From the NCBI RefSeq assembly GCF_003863965.1, contig NZ_RRCN01000001.1, forward strand, positions 4,236,304 through 4,300,303: 64,000 nucleotides of DNA, written 5' to 3'. The translations under genes and the position numbers were made by a program. The stretch comes from Paenibacillus oralis (GTDB taxonomy: Bacteria > Bacillota > Bacilli > Paenibacillales > Paenibacillaceae). The notes under the pieces were generated by a model, which made no database searches, was not told the DNA's origin, and worked only from the letters and a program-made list of their open reading frames with translations. This document shows positions 41,929-51,228 of this stretch, one piece after another (positions within the stretch are counted from its first letter, which is position 1; each line of letters begins with the position of its first letter).

Positions 41929-43236
41929 GTGAAAAATGCCGCTGATTATTATCCCGCCAAGGGCAGGGTCATTCTTCATGTCGATATGAACGCCTTCTAC
42001 TGTTCGGTGCATGAGGCGGAGGAACCGGAGAAATACCGGAACCGTCCCACGGCCGTGGCCGGCAGCGTCGAGCTGCGCAAAGGCGTCATCGTCACCTGCT
42101 CCTACACGGCGCGGAAAAGGGGGATATCCACCGGAATGACGGTCAGCCAGGGGCTAAAAAAATGTCCCGAGCTGCTCGTTATCCAGCCGGATTTTCATTT
42201 GTACCGCAAATATTCCCGGGCGTTCATGGACATCGCTTACGAATACACGCCTTTGCTGCAGGCGATGTCGATTGACGAATGTTACCTGGATATTACCGGT
42301 TCCAAACAGTTCGGCACGCCGCTGGAAATCGCGGCCCAAATCCAGCAGCGGATTAAAGATGAACTGGGCCTTCCGTGCAGCATCGGCGTTGCTCCCAACA
42401 AGCTGCTGGCGAAAATGGGCTCCGACATGAAGAAGCCAAACGGCATCACGGTGCTTAGAATCCGCGACGTTCCCCGCCTATTGTGGGACAAACCTTGCAA
42501 CGAGCTGTTCGGCATCGGCCGTAAAACGGCGGAAAAGCTGAAGAAGATGCGGATCTACACGATCGGCCAGCTGGCTGCGGCCGATGAAAACAAGCTGATC
42601 GACCGCTTCGGCGTGGCCGGAGCCTGGATGAAGCGGGCGGCGAACGGCATCGACGATTCCCCGGTGACCGACGAACGCGAGAAAAACAAATCGATCGGCC
42701 ATACGACGACGCTGCCGGCGGACATCAGCCGGATGGAGGATGTGCAGCGGGTTATGCTGAATTTGGCCGACCAGGTCGCCCGCAGATTGCGGCGGCAGCA
42801 GTTGATGGCGCAAACGGTGCAAATCACGATCCGCACGCCGGATATGAAGACGATTACCCGTTCGCAAAGCCTTGAGACGGTGACGGAGCAGGCGGAGGAA
42901 ATTTACCGCGAAGCCTGCGAGCTGTACCGGCGCCACTGGAGTGAAGATAAGCCGGTGCGTCTGCTTGGCATCACGCTGCAGAATCTGGTGCCCAAAGAGG
43001 AGGCTGCGCTGCAGCTTGATCTGTTCGACTACGAGGAGCAGCCGAAAAAGGAGTCGCTCACACGGGTGATGGACATGCTGCGCGACAAATTCGGGGAAAA
43101 CGCCGTTTTGACGGCGGGCATGCTGACCGACGACCCTTCGGCGCTGATTCGCGACCACAAAATTCGCGGCACCTCGCTGCAGACCGATTTTCTCCGGGAA
43201 CAAAAGGGAAATTATCCTGATTCTCGATTGGAATAA
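41929..43236 (+). CDS. dinB: DNA polymerase IV (Y-family)
   Basis: 435 residues. Y-family palm carboxylates are visible: H-V-D-M-N-A-F-Y (Asp19) and M-S-I-D-E-C-Y-L-D (Asp116, Glu117). A little-finger domain and a Q-L-D-L-F beta-clamp-binding motif lie in the C-terminal third. It copies past damaged bases. The GTG start has GAGGGGAAG ahead, while ATG 41914 lies in that site. Slightly longer than E. coli DinB. Confidence 0.92.
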   Translation: MKNAADYYPAKGRVILHVDMNAFYCSVHEAEEPEKYRNRPTAVAGSVELRKGVIVTCSYTARKRGISTGMTVSQGLKKCPELLVIQPDFHLYRKYSRAFMDIAYEYTPLLQAMSIDECYLDITGSKQFGTPLEIAAQIQQRIKDELGLPCSIGVAPNKLLAKMGSDMKKPNGITVLRIRDVPRLLWDKPCNELFGIGRKTAEKLKKMRIYTIGQLAAADENKLIDRFGVAGAWMKRAANGIDDSPVTDEREKNKSIGHTTTLPADISRMEDVQRVMLNLADQVARRLRRQQLMAQTVQITIRTPDMKTITRSQSLETVTEQAEEIYREACELYRRHWSEDKPVRLLGITLQNLVPKEEAALQLDLFDYEEQPKKESLTRVMDMLRDKFGENAVLTAGMLTDDPSALIRDHKIRGTSLQTDFLREQKGNYPDSRLE

Positions 43237-43248
43237 TACGGAAAATGA

Positions 43249-43578
<330 letters not shown>

Positions 43579-43605
43579 TTTCCGAAAGCGAGTTAAATGC
43601 AGGGG

Positions 43606-43638
43606 ACCTCACCGCAGCGGTGGGGTTTGTTTTTTTTG
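43606..43638 (+). terminator. Terminator of the ferredoxin gene
   Basis: ACCTCACCGC...GCGGTGGGGT hairpin, then GTTTTTTTT. Confidence 0.75.
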
Positions 43639-43675
43639 AAGAGAAAGTTTGATGAGACAATTTATACGGGTCAAC

Positions 43676-43854
43676 TGCAAAAGTGCATTCCATATTCTAG
43701 GGATCACCAATTATGGAGCGTCTGAAAAGCAAAAGTACATTTGATTATGAGCGTTTTGATAAAAAAGAGTCTTTTGACCGGAAATGAACTGTAGTTTTGC
43801 ATTTGAACCACCCTTTTCGAGGAATTTCGACGAAAATCGCATGCACTTTTGCAT
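43676..43854. repeat. Widely spaced inverted repeat TGCAAAAGTGCAT / ATGCACTTTTGCA
   Basis: A 13-bp sequence at 43676-43688 recurs inverted at 43841-43853. Related shorter forms (GCAAAAGTACATTT, TTTTGCATTT) lie between. The surrounding 340 bp hold no gene that I can support. The role is unknown. Confidence 0.4.
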
Positions 43855-43997
43855 TTCGTGGATTTCGTGCATTTCGTGGGAACTTCGCGGGAAATAGGCA
43901 GGCTGGATCGCGCCAAATGGAAACGGCAATATGTTCTAGTATAGTTGGAATATTTTATGATATCATAGTAACAAATTGATAAATGAGGTGTTGTTTT

Positions 43998-44738
43998 TTG
44001 ATCGGACGCAGTGGTAACCCAACTTTAAGAAGCGATACGTTTGACAGGCCGGATTCTTTCTCCGGAATGAACGCGATGACCGTCGAGGGGACGGTAAACA
44101 AATCGTTTATCACTTTGGTCATCCTCCTCGGTAGCGCGTTCAGCGCATGGATGCTGTATTTCGACGGGATGAATGTCATTCCGATGGCGATCGGGGGAGC
44201 GATTGTCGGATTGATCCTGGCGCTGATCGTCAGCTTTGTGCCAAGAACGGCGCCGTATCTGGTTCCGGTTTACGCCATTGCCGAAGGGATATTCCTGGGG
44301 GCCCTTTCAGCCACTTATGAAAGCCTATACCATGGAATCACGCTGCAGGCGACTCTTCTGACCATGGGCGTGTTTGTAGCTTTGCTTATCGCCTACAAGA
44401 CCCGGCTAATCAGAGCGACGGAGAAGTTCAAACTTGGGGTCATCGCCGCGACCGGGGGCGTGGCTCTCGTCTATTTGCTCAGCTTTATTCTCGGACTGTT
44501 CGGAATTCAGGTGCCGTATCTCCATAGCAACGACTGGATTGGCATCGGCGTCTCGATCGTGATCGTCATCATCGCCGCCCTGAACCTGGTGTTGGATTTC
44601 GATTTTATCGAAGAGGGAGCGCACCGGGGAGCTCCGAAATTCATGGAATGGTATGGGGCGTTCGGCTTGATGGTTACGCTGGTATGGCTGTACCTGGAGA
44701 TCCTTCGCCTGCTGGCGAAATTGGCGAGCCGGGATTAA
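43998..44738 (+). CDS. Bax inhibitor-1/YccA-like membrane protein
   Basis: 246 residues, about seven membrane helices. It belongs to the BI-1-like group with a cytosolic N-terminus containing R-S-G-N-P-T-L, then a loop N-A-M-T-V-E-G-T-V-N-K-S. The C-terminal D-F-D-F-I-E-E-G and L-R-L-L-A-K motifs are also family marks. Bacterial homologues act as pH-sensitive calcium leak channels. The TTG start at 43998 follows GAGGTG; the open frame to 43983 lacks a site. Confidence 0.85.
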   Translation: MIGRSGNPTLRSDTFDRPDSFSGMNAMTVEGTVNKSFITLVILLGSAFSAWMLYFDGMNVIPMAIGGAIVGLILALIVSFVPRTAPYLVPVYAIAEGIFLGALSATYESLYHGITLQATLLTMGVFVALLIAYKTRLIRATEKFKLGVIAATGGVALVYLLSFILGLFGIQVPYLHSNDWIGIGVSIVIVIIAALNLVLDFDFIEEGAHRGAPKFMEWYGAFGLMVTLVWLYLEILRLLAKLASRD

Positions 44739-44784
44739 GAATTTTAATCAAGCGGCTATACATGCTGGCAACTTATATAGTTCT

Positions 44785-44826
44785 AAAGCGCGGAAAAGCA
44801 GGGCTTCTTGCTAACCGCGCTTTTTG
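44785..44826 (+). terminator. Terminator after the BI-1-like gene
   Basis: AAAGCGCGG...CCGCGCTTT with five T residues. Confidence 0.7.
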
Positions 44827-44977
44827 CTTTTTCCGAAATGTCCCGGGAAATGATGAATCGATGTAGGTACTAAGTCGCAAAATGCGCTTTTATCACAGGT
44901 TCGGGTTAGAAACGCCATCCGTTTTGCCGATATAGTAATAGTTAAGTCATATCTTTTCCGTTTAATGGAGGAAACGT

Positions 44978-46429
44978 ATGGGGGATTCAGCCTACCTCAA
45001 AAAATTTGTGGAAGACCACCCGAAAAATAAAATGGCCTGGTATTTGCTGGGCAAGGAATATGAAGCGAGCGGCCAGACGGGAAAGGCACGGTACTGTTAT
45101 ATTCAGGCGGACGGCGTCTATGAAGCTTTCGAAGCGAGCAAAATTCCGGAGGATTTATGGATGGGCTACAAAGCCGATTTGCTGCAGGAGACGAAGCGGC
45201 GGGAAAAGCGCGGCCGCTTTCTGCGCAAGTTGGGCATCGCTTTGCTGATCGCCCTGCTGATTGGGCTTCCCTCGGCATATGCGCCCGGGGGGGAGATGGC
45301 AGAACCGGCTACGGCCGGTACTCAGGACGAACCGGGAGCGGAAACGCCCCCTGCTGTGCCCGATGCCAAGCCGGCCAAGCCGCCGGGTGAGAATCCGGCG
45401 AAGGGGGATGCCGCGAACGCCGTCAAAGGCCCGGTATTTACGGCGCAAGGTTACGCCTTCGGTAAGCCGCAGGCCGGGGCCGAAGCGCTCGGCGGGCTGA
45501 TCGATTTGCAGCGCCGCACCGGCGCGCCGATTCTAAATGCCGCGGTGCTGGGCATGGAGCGGAAAGGCGATTATTTGCTCTGGACGGACGACATGCCGGT
45601 CGTTTATGAACTGGAGCAAAGTCCGAATCAAGGAATGACGAAGATCCAATCCTATGACGCGGAAGCATGCCGCTGCACCCCGCCGGACGCTTCCGGCTTG
45701 CAGGCGGCGGCTGAGCGATGGATTCCGTACCAGGAGTCGCTGGGCGTGCTTGCTTCGGCGATGCAGAGATATCAAGAGGGTACGGGGGGATGGCCATCCA
45801 GTCTGGACGATTTGACTGGCCCTTTTCCGGACAATTGGCTTGCCGGCAGCGATCCTGTCATGGTCAAGGCTTTTGGGCCGCTGCTGAAGAAGCTGCAAAA
45901 CGCCGGTTCCGGTGCGGCGGGTCAGCAGAGCGCGGAATCGGACGCGTCAAGGGAAGGTCTTGCCCCGGAAGAACAGCCGTACTTCACCGAGCCGTTTGAG
46001 ATTATCGTGGATACGAAAGCGCATGTGCTGGCCGTCGTCAGCGGAGACAAGCTGATCCGCAGCTACCCCGTCGGATTGGGCGGCGACAGGACGCCGGAAG
46101 GCTCCTTCGTCATTTCGGACAAAGTGATCAACCCGAACGGAAAAGACAACGGTGAGTTCGGCAGCCGCGGCATGCAGCTGTCGGATACGAACTACGCGAT
46201 TCACGGGACGAACGATCCGGACAGCATCGGCAAAGACGAATCGCTGGGCTGCATCCGCATGGGGAAAAAAGACGTGGAAGAGCTGTTCGATCTCGCTCCG
46301 AAAGGAACGAAGGTGACGATAGGAAAGGGGATTTTGCCCGCTTTGGAAAGCGTCCCGAAAGAAAGATTCAAGCTTGGACACCGCCAGAATCAGACCAATC
46401 CCCATCGGGTATATCACTGGCTTAACTAA
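44978..46429 (+). CDS. L,D-transpeptidase (YkuD) with TPR-like N-terminus
   Basis: 483 residues. An N-terminal TPR-like helical pair (about 20-75, A-W-Y-L-L-G-K-E-Y-E-A-S-G) precedes a membrane helix at about 87-107, a Pro/Ala-rich linker, a mixed domain and a C-terminal YkuD catalytic domain. The catalytic H-G-T-N and S-L-G-C-I-R-M motifs (Cys nucleophile) are intact. It makes 3-3 cross-links or anchors in peptidoglycan. The cytosolic TPR part ahead of the helix is unusual for the class and could recruit a partner. GGAGG precedes the ATG. Confidence 0.85.
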   Translation: MGDSAYLKKFVEDHPKNKMAWYLLGKEYEASGQTGKARYCYIQADGVYEAFEASKIPEDLWMGYKADLLQETKRREKRGRFLRKLGIALLIALLIGLPSAYAPGGEMAEPATAGTQDEPGAETPPAVPDAKPAKPPGENPAKGDAANAVKGPVFTAQGYAFGKPQAGAEALGGLIDLQRRTGAPILNAAVLGMERKGDYLLWTDDMPVVYELEQSPNQGMTKIQSYDAEACRCTPPDASGLQAAAERWIPYQESLGVLASAMQRYQEGTGGWPSSLDDLTGPFPDNWLAGSDPVMVKAFGPLLKKLQNAGSGAAGQQSAESDASREGLAPEEQPYFTEPFEIIVDTKAHVLAVVSGDKLIRSYPVGLGGDRTPEGSFVISDKVINPNGKDNGEFGSRGMQLSDTNYAIHGTNDPDSIGKDESLGCIRMGKKDVEELFDLAPKGTKVTIGKGILPALESVPKERFKLGHRQNQTNPHRVYHWLN

Positions 46430-46436
46430 AAAGACT

Positions 46437-46574
46437 TTAAGTTTGCGTCAAAATCAAGAGGACGGTAGTTGCCACAATAAGCGCCGCGGCGATGGAAATC
46501 GACCAGATGAGCGCTTTCTTGTTGACTTCGTCCTTTTTTTGCTGGAGTGTGGGTGGTACACGTTTGGTAGACAC
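46437..46574 (-). CDS. Small single-helix membrane protein (45 aa)
   Basis: A 46-codon gene in the gap after the L,D-transpeptidase. The protein starts V(M)-S-T-K-R-V-P-P-T-L-Q-Q-K-K-D-E-V-N-K-K, then has one membrane helix (A-L-I-W-S-I-S-I-A-A-A-L-I-V to L-L-I-L). AAAAGGGAGGG lies eight bases ahead of the GTG. I recognise no family. Gene structure is convincing. Confidence 0.65.
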   Translation of the reverse strand: MSTKRVPPTLQQKKDEVNKKALIWSISIAAALIVATTVLLILTQT

Positions 46575-46600
46575 AGCTACATCCCTCCCTTTTAGAGGTT

Positions 46601-46844
46601 GTTCAAAAAGTCAACTTTTGATCACGAAGCAAGAACATGGAGCGTATTCGGCATCGAATCTTGAATTCAGCCGGGCCAAGCATATGCTTACGAAGCATGT
46701 TTCCTGCGGAAACATTTCAGTTACTCACGTACCCAAAACGTACGCTCCGCTCCTTTCGTCCCTAGCTTCATCCGACCTAGAGCGTTTTGAAAAAACGCAC
46801 TTCGGAAGCATACGCTTCGGTGCTGAAAACCTGACTTTTTGAAC
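46601..46844. mobile_element. MITE-like element with 13-bp terminal inverted repeats
   Basis: A 244-bp gene-free block bounded by GTTCAAAAAGTCA (46601-46613) and its perfect inverse TGACTTTTTGAAC (46832-46844). Inside are several short palindromes (GCATATGC, TTTCCTGCGGAAA, AACGTAC-type and CGGAAGCATACGCTTCGG). No transposase fragment is present. This structure matches a non-autonomous miniature element. I see no second copy in the window. Confidence 0.65.
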
Positions 46845-47016
46845 TCACACTTTTACAACTGCTATATTCCTATTGTAATGGCTTTCATTTTAAAATTCCA
46901 TCACTTTGTAGCGGTTTTCACATGGCGCGAGGTTAAACTTTTCTTTTCGGCCGGAAACGGCTAAACTGTTTATAGAAAAAATGCACAGGAAACAGCGATC
47001 GGAGTGGACAAATAAC

Positions 47017-48111
47017 GTGTTGTATCGGCTTTTGGGGAAACCCGTTTTTTTCCGGATGGATCCGGAAAATGCCCATCATCTAGTCATTAACAGTTTGCAT
47101 AATGCGGCAAAAATACCGGGGGCCCTCACCCTCATGCGCGGTATGTACGGCGTTCCGGAAGTACCGGAACTGGCAACGGATTTATTCGGAATTCATTTTC
47201 CTTCCCCGGTGGGACTCGCCGCCGGACTCGACAAAAACGCGGATGCGGTGGAGGGTTTTTCGGCCATCGGCTTCGGCTTTATGGAAGTGGGAACGGTGAC
47301 GCCGGTCGGGCAACCGGGCAACGACAGGCCGCGGCTGTTCAGACTTCCTCCGGAGGAAGCGCTCATCAACCGGATGGGCTTTAACAATCACGGCACGGAG
47401 GAGATGACGGCAAGGCTGCGGGCGTTGAAGCAGCGGCCGATTCCCGTTGCCGTGAACATCGGGAAGAACAAAACGACGCCCAATGAAGAGGCGTTTCGCG
47501 ATTATGAAAAATGCATTTCGGCGCTGTACCCGTATGCGGACTTTTTTGTCGTGAACATCAGCTCGCCAAACACGCCGGACTTGCGTAATCTGCAGCATGG
47601 CGACGAGCTGTCCGCGCTGCTGCAGGCGGTGACGAACCAGATGGCGGCGGAGGCAAGGAAGCATGGCGCGAGCAAAGCCGTGCTGGTTAAAATTGCGCCT
47701 GACGTAAGCGACCTGGAGCTGGAGTTTATGATCGATACGATCGAGAAGAGTGGTGTTTCCGGCTTGATCGCCACGAATACGACCGTTTCCAGAGAAGGGA
47801 TTCACCATAAGAACGCCAAGGAGACCGGCGGGCTTAGCGGCAAGCCGCTGGCCGCCAGATCGACGGAAATCGTCTCCCGCGTTTATCGCCAGACGGGCGG
47901 CAAACTGCCGATTATCGGTTCGGGCGGGATTTTTTCCGTTGCCGACGCCTATGACAAAATACGTGCGGGCGCCAGCCTGGTGGAAATTTATACCGCGCTG
48001 ATTTATGAGGGGCCGGAGATCAACCGGAAGCTGCATCGCGGCTTGAGGGAGCTGCTTGCGCGCGACGGGTTTAACCATATTTCCGAGGCGGTGGGGGCCG
48101 ACCACCGATAG
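47017..48111 (+). CDS. pyrD: Dihydroorotate dehydrogenase (quinone), class 2
   Basis: 364 residues. It oxidises dihydroorotate to orotate in pyrimidine synthesis, passing electrons to menaquinone. Class 2 marks: the N-terminal amphipathic membrane segment L-Y-R-L-L-G-K-P-V-F-F-R-M-D-P-E, catalytic Ser in N-I-S-S-P-N-T-P, G-L-A-A-G-L-D-K-N and G-S-G-G-I-F. Most Bacillus use class 1B, while class 2 is usual in Paenibacillus-type genomes. The start is uncertain (GTG 47017 or TTG 47020; the open frame extends to ATG 46981). Confidence 0.92.
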   Translation: MLYRLLGKPVFFRMDPENAHHLVINSLHNAAKIPGALTLMRGMYGVPEVPELATDLFGIHFPSPVGLAAGLDKNADAVEGFSAIGFGFMEVGTVTPVGQPGNDRPRLFRLPPEEALINRMGFNNHGTEEMTARLRALKQRPIPVAVNIGKNKTTPNEEAFRDYEKCISALYPYADFFVVNISSPNTPDLRNLQHGDELSALLQAVTNQMAAEARKHGASKAVLVKIAPDVSDLELEFMIDTIEKSGVSGLIATNTTVSREGIHHKNAKETGGLSGKPLAARSTEIVSRVYRQTGGKLPIIGSGGIFSVADAYDKIRAGASLVEIYTALIYEGPEINRKLHRGLRELLARDGFNHISEAVGADHR

Positions 48112-48144
48112 AAAACCGGGTTACAGAAGACAGGAGGCATAGGG

Positions 48145-48960
48145 ATGGACAGTAGAGATTGGGGAACATTTTTGCTTCCATATGATCAAGCTGTTGAGGA
48201 GTTAAAAGTGAAATTCAAAACGATGCGGTCCGAACTAAAAAAACGCGAGGAATATGCGCCGATTGAATTCGTGACCGGACGGGTCAAAAAAATTTCCAGC
48301 ATTTTAGAAAAAGCCAAACGGCTTAATGTGTCCATGGACGATCTGGAGACGGGCATTGAGGATATCGCCGGCATCCGCATCATGTGCCAGTTCGTGGAGG
48401 ATATCCGGCGGGTGGCCGAATATATCCGCATGCGCAAAGACCTGAAGGTGCTGTACGAGAAGGACTACATCACGAACTACAAGGAAAGCGGGTACCGCAG
48501 CTTCCATATGATCGTCGAATACCCGGTGCAAACCGCGCTTGGGCAAAAAAACGTGCTCGCCGAAATCCAGATTCGCACGCTGGCGATGAACTTTTGGGCG
48601 ACGATTGAGCACTCGCTGAACTACAAATACCGCGAAAGCCTGCCGGAGGAAATGCGCGCCCGGCTGAAGAAAGCGGCCGAAGCCGCCTTTGTGCTGGACA
48701 ACGAAATGTCGAGCATCCGCCAGGAAATCCTGTTGGCGCAAAAAAGCTTTGAGGACGACTCCAATATCGTGTCGTCGCTGCTTGCGGCCATTCATCAGCT
48801 ATATTTCTATCATCTTGTCTCCGAAGCGATCGACGCGCAGCACCGGTTTAACGAGCTTTGGGAAGCGAAGGACTTCGAGGGCATCAAGGATCTGCTGACC
48901 GAGGTCAAAGATTTGATCAAGCAGCACAAAAAAGTGGAGGAGCCCGGCGATGAGCTATGA
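48145..48960 (+). CDS. relQ: Small alarmone synthetase RelQ/SasB-type GTP pyrophosphokinase
   Basis: 271 residues of the RelA/SpoT synthetase fold without HD, TGS or ACT domains. Synthetase motifs are present: R-V-K-K-I-S-S-I near 47, D-I-A-G-I-R-I-M-C near 74, Y-K-E-S-G-Y-R-S-F-H and the Q-I-R-T-L-A-M-N-F-W-A-T-I-E-H-S segment. It makes (p)ppGpp by phosphate transfer from ATP to GTP/GDP. About 60 residues longer than B. subtilis RelQ, through an extended C-terminal coil (from about 210). AGGAGG precedes the ATG. It overlaps the next gene by 11 bp. Confidence 0.9.
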   Translation: MDSRDWGTFLLPYDQAVEELKVKFKTMRSELKKREEYAPIEFVTGRVKKISSILEKAKRLNVSMDDLETGIEDIAGIRIMCQFVEDIRRVAEYIRMRKDLKVLYEKDYITNYKESGYRSFHMIVEYPVQTALGQKNVLAEIQIRTLAMNFWATIEHSLNYKYRESLPEEMRARLKKAAEAAFVLDNEMSSIRQEILLAQKSFEDDSNIVSSLLAAIHQLYFYHLVSEAIDAQHRFNELWEAKDFEGIKDLLTEVKDLIKQHKKVEEPGDEL

Positions 48961-49441
48961 GCCGCTGTACGTGGCGTATCTGGTTTATTTTAACCGGGAC
49001 CGCGATTACTTTGAGTGCCATGAGGTGCTCGAGGAGCTTTGGCTGGAGCGGAATTACGATCCGCTGTACAAAGGGCTGCTGCAGGTAGCCGTCGGGCTGT
49101 TCCATGCGCGGAGCGGCAACGTTTCGGGCAGCCGGAAAATGCTGCTGTCGGCGCTGGAGCGGCTCACGCCGTATCCGGAAGAGGCGCTGGGGATCGGCCT
49201 CGGCAAGCTGCGCCGGGAGGCGGCGGCTTATGCGGAAGCTTTGGAGCCACGTCAAGTCCATTCTTTTGTGTATTATGATTTAACGATTGACATTGTCGAT
49301 CCAGTGCTGCGTGACGCCGTGGAGCAAGCGGCGGGGGCGATCGCGCCGAACATCCCGCAGCGGCGCAAGCCGCAGCGAGGCGATAAACATGAGGAACGCC
49401 GGCTGAAGCTGGAGCAAAGACAACGGGAATTAAACGGCTGA
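48950..49441 (+). CDS. DUF309 family protein
   Basis: 163 residues. The DUF309 signature F-x-x-x-x-D-Y-F-E-C-H-E-V-L-E-E-L-W near residue 20 and L-Q-V-A-V-G-L-F-H near 44 is clear. It is a small helical bundle related to YpuF. A basic tail follows (K-P-Q-R-G-D-K-H-E-E-R-R). Function unknown. The start lies inside the relQ 3' end (11-bp overlap), so translation is coupled. Confidence 0.85.
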   Translation: MSYEPLYVAYLVYFNRDRDYFECHEVLEELWLERNYDPLYKGLLQVAVGLFHARSGNVSGSRKMLLSALERLTPYPEEALGIGLGKLRREAAAYAEALEPRQVHSFVYYDLTIDIVDPVLRDAVEQAAGAIAPNIPQRRKPQRGDKHEERRLKLEQRQRELNG

Positions 49442-49587
49442 TTTATAGGCCCGCCTCCTTTGTTTAATCGGGGCGGGCTTAAACATAGAGGAGCCTCGGC
49501 ATCCTAATATCGTATCGGGGACAAAAGCTAACCTAGCGCAACGTTCTGATGGGAAAAATCCAAATGGCGGTCATGATCCGTCAATCG

Positions 49588-49603
49588 ATTGGATTTTTCC
49601 AAT
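49588..49603. repeat. Isolated family A palindrome
   Basis: ATTGGATTTTTCCAAT, a perfect copy, just upstream of the RsmF-like gene. The rest of the 240-bp gap holds no clear gene; a weak TACAAT-type -10 is near 49632. Confidence 0.75.
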
Positions 49604-49681
49604 GTGAGGTTATGGTAGGGGAACCTGTGGTACAATAGCGTTGTTTTTCAACATGAGTTTTTGAAGAATGGATGGTACGAG

Positions 49682-51226
49682 ATGACGGTGCAACTACCGA
49701 GCGTTTTTCTGGATAGAATGCAGGAGCTGCTTGGGGATGAGTTTGAGGTATTCCTGTCCTCCTATGACGATCCTAAGCATGCGGGAATCCGCGTCAATAC
49801 GCTAAAAATCAATCTGGACTCGTTCCTGAAGCTGTCGCCGTTTGCGCTGCGTCCGATTCCGTGGTGCAAGGCGGGTTTTTATGTGGATGAACGGGTCAAG
49901 CCCGGCAAACACCCCTATTACCATGCCGGCTTGTATTACATACAGGAGCCGAGCGCGATGGCGCCGGCGGAGCTGCTGAACGTATCCGAAGGGGACCGGG
50001 TGCTCGATTTGTGCGCGGCTCCGGGCGGAAAGTCGACGCAAATCGCGGCCCTTCTGAACGGCACAGGCACGCTCGTCACCAACGATATTCATGCGGAGCG
50101 GACGAAAGCCTTGGCCAAAAACATCGAGCTCTACGGCGTGCGGAACGCGGTGGTGCTGAACGAATCGCCGGAGCGGATCGCCCGGGCTTTTCCGCATTAT
50201 TTTGACAAAATCCTGATCGACGCTCCTTGTTCGGGCGAAGGCATGTTCCGTAAGGACGAGGACATGGCCCGGCAGTGGGAACGGCATTCGATCGAGAAAT
50301 GTACGGTCATGCAGCGGGATATTTTGAACACGGCGGCGGCGATGCTGGCGCCCGGCGGCAGGATCGTTTACTCCACCTGCACGTTTGCGCCGGAAGAGAA
50401 CGAGGCGATGATCGCGGAATTTTTGCTGGGGAACCCGGACTTCGAGGTTGTGCCCGTGCCGCGGGACACCGGTATTTCCCCGGGCCGGCCGGAATGGCTG
50501 GATTGGCTAAGCGGCAAAAACGGGGGCATTAAGGCTTCGGTCCCTGAGGAAATCAAAGCGCAAATCGCCGGCTGCGGCAGACTATGGCCCCATCAAGTGG
50601 AAGGCGAAGGGCATTTTGTCGCGGTATTGGAGCAAAAAAGCGAACAAGCTGGCTTGCCGGCCCATTCGGCGGGACCTGAACTCATAGCTTCGGAGCGTGA
50701 TGGAAGGTTGCGCGACAGAGCGGCAGCTCGCCCTTCGCAGCGTTCCCGGCAGGCGGCCGGCGCGGACAAAAAAGGTCCTGGCGAACGGGAGACGCTGGAC
50801 AGCTGGCGCGCTTTTGCCGTTGAGCATTTGCGGGCCGAGCTGTCTGGGACGCCGCTGACGTTTGGCGGGAACGTATACCTTTCCCCGGTCGCCAAAGAAC
50901 AGCTGGACGGGCTAAAGGTTGTACGCCCGGGCTGGTATGTCGGCACGGTCAAAAACGGCAGGTTTACGCCAGGGCATCCGCTGGCTACGGCGCTGGCACC
51001 TTCCGAGGCGGCCAGAACGCTCGATTTGTCCGTCGACGACGGGGAGGCCGTCCGTTATTTGAAAGGGGAAACGCTGGAAATCGAACCCTCGCGAGTTCAT
51101 ACCCGTGATGGGGTTAACCCGAAAGGTTATGTGCTCGTCACGGTGGACGGTTATTCCCTCGGTTGGGGCAAATGGCAAAACGGCCTGCTCAAAAACGAGT
51201 ATCCGGCCGGCTGGAGGTGGACATAA
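49682..51226 (+). CDS. RsmF/NOL1-type rRNA (cytosine-C5) methyltransferase, copy 1
   Basis: 514 residues. An N-terminal RNA-binding extension is followed by the NOL1/NOP2/Sun methyltransferase core: SAM motif C-A-A-P-G-G at 111-116, D-A-P-C-S-G-E-G-M-F at 180-189 (helper Cys183) and S-T-C-T-F with catalytic Cys233. The C-terminal third (from about 390) has a PUA-like fold as in RsmF and includes a variable Arg/Ala/Gly-rich linker (about 320-380). The exact site is unknown. A paralogue lies at 59182-60588. Followed within 3 bp by a pseudouridine synthase gene. Confidence 0.85.
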   Translation: MTVQLPSVFLDRMQELLGDEFEVFLSSYDDPKHAGIRVNTLKINLDSFLKLSPFALRPIPWCKAGFYVDERVKPGKHPYYHAGLYYIQEPSAMAPAELLNVSEGDRVLDLCAAPGGKSTQIAALLNGTGTLVTNDIHAERTKALAKNIELYGVRNAVVLNESPERIARAFPHYFDKILIDAPCSGEGMFRKDEDMARQWERHSIEKCTVMQRDILNTAAAMLAPGGRIVYSTCTFAPEENEAMIAEFLLGNPDFEVVPVPRDTGISPGRPEWLDWLSGKNGGIKASVPEEIKAQIAGCGRLWPHQVEGEGHFVAVLEQKSEQAGLPAHSAGPELIASERDGRLRDRAAARPSQRSRQAAGADKKGPGERETLDSWRAFAVEHLRAELSGTPLTFGGNVYLSPVAKEQLDGLKVVRPGWYVGTVKNGRFTPGHPLATALAPSEAARTLDLSVDDGEAVRYLKGETLEIEPSRVHTRDGVNPKGYVLVTVDGYSLGWGKWQNGLLKNEYPAGWRWT

Positions 51227-51228
51227 CG

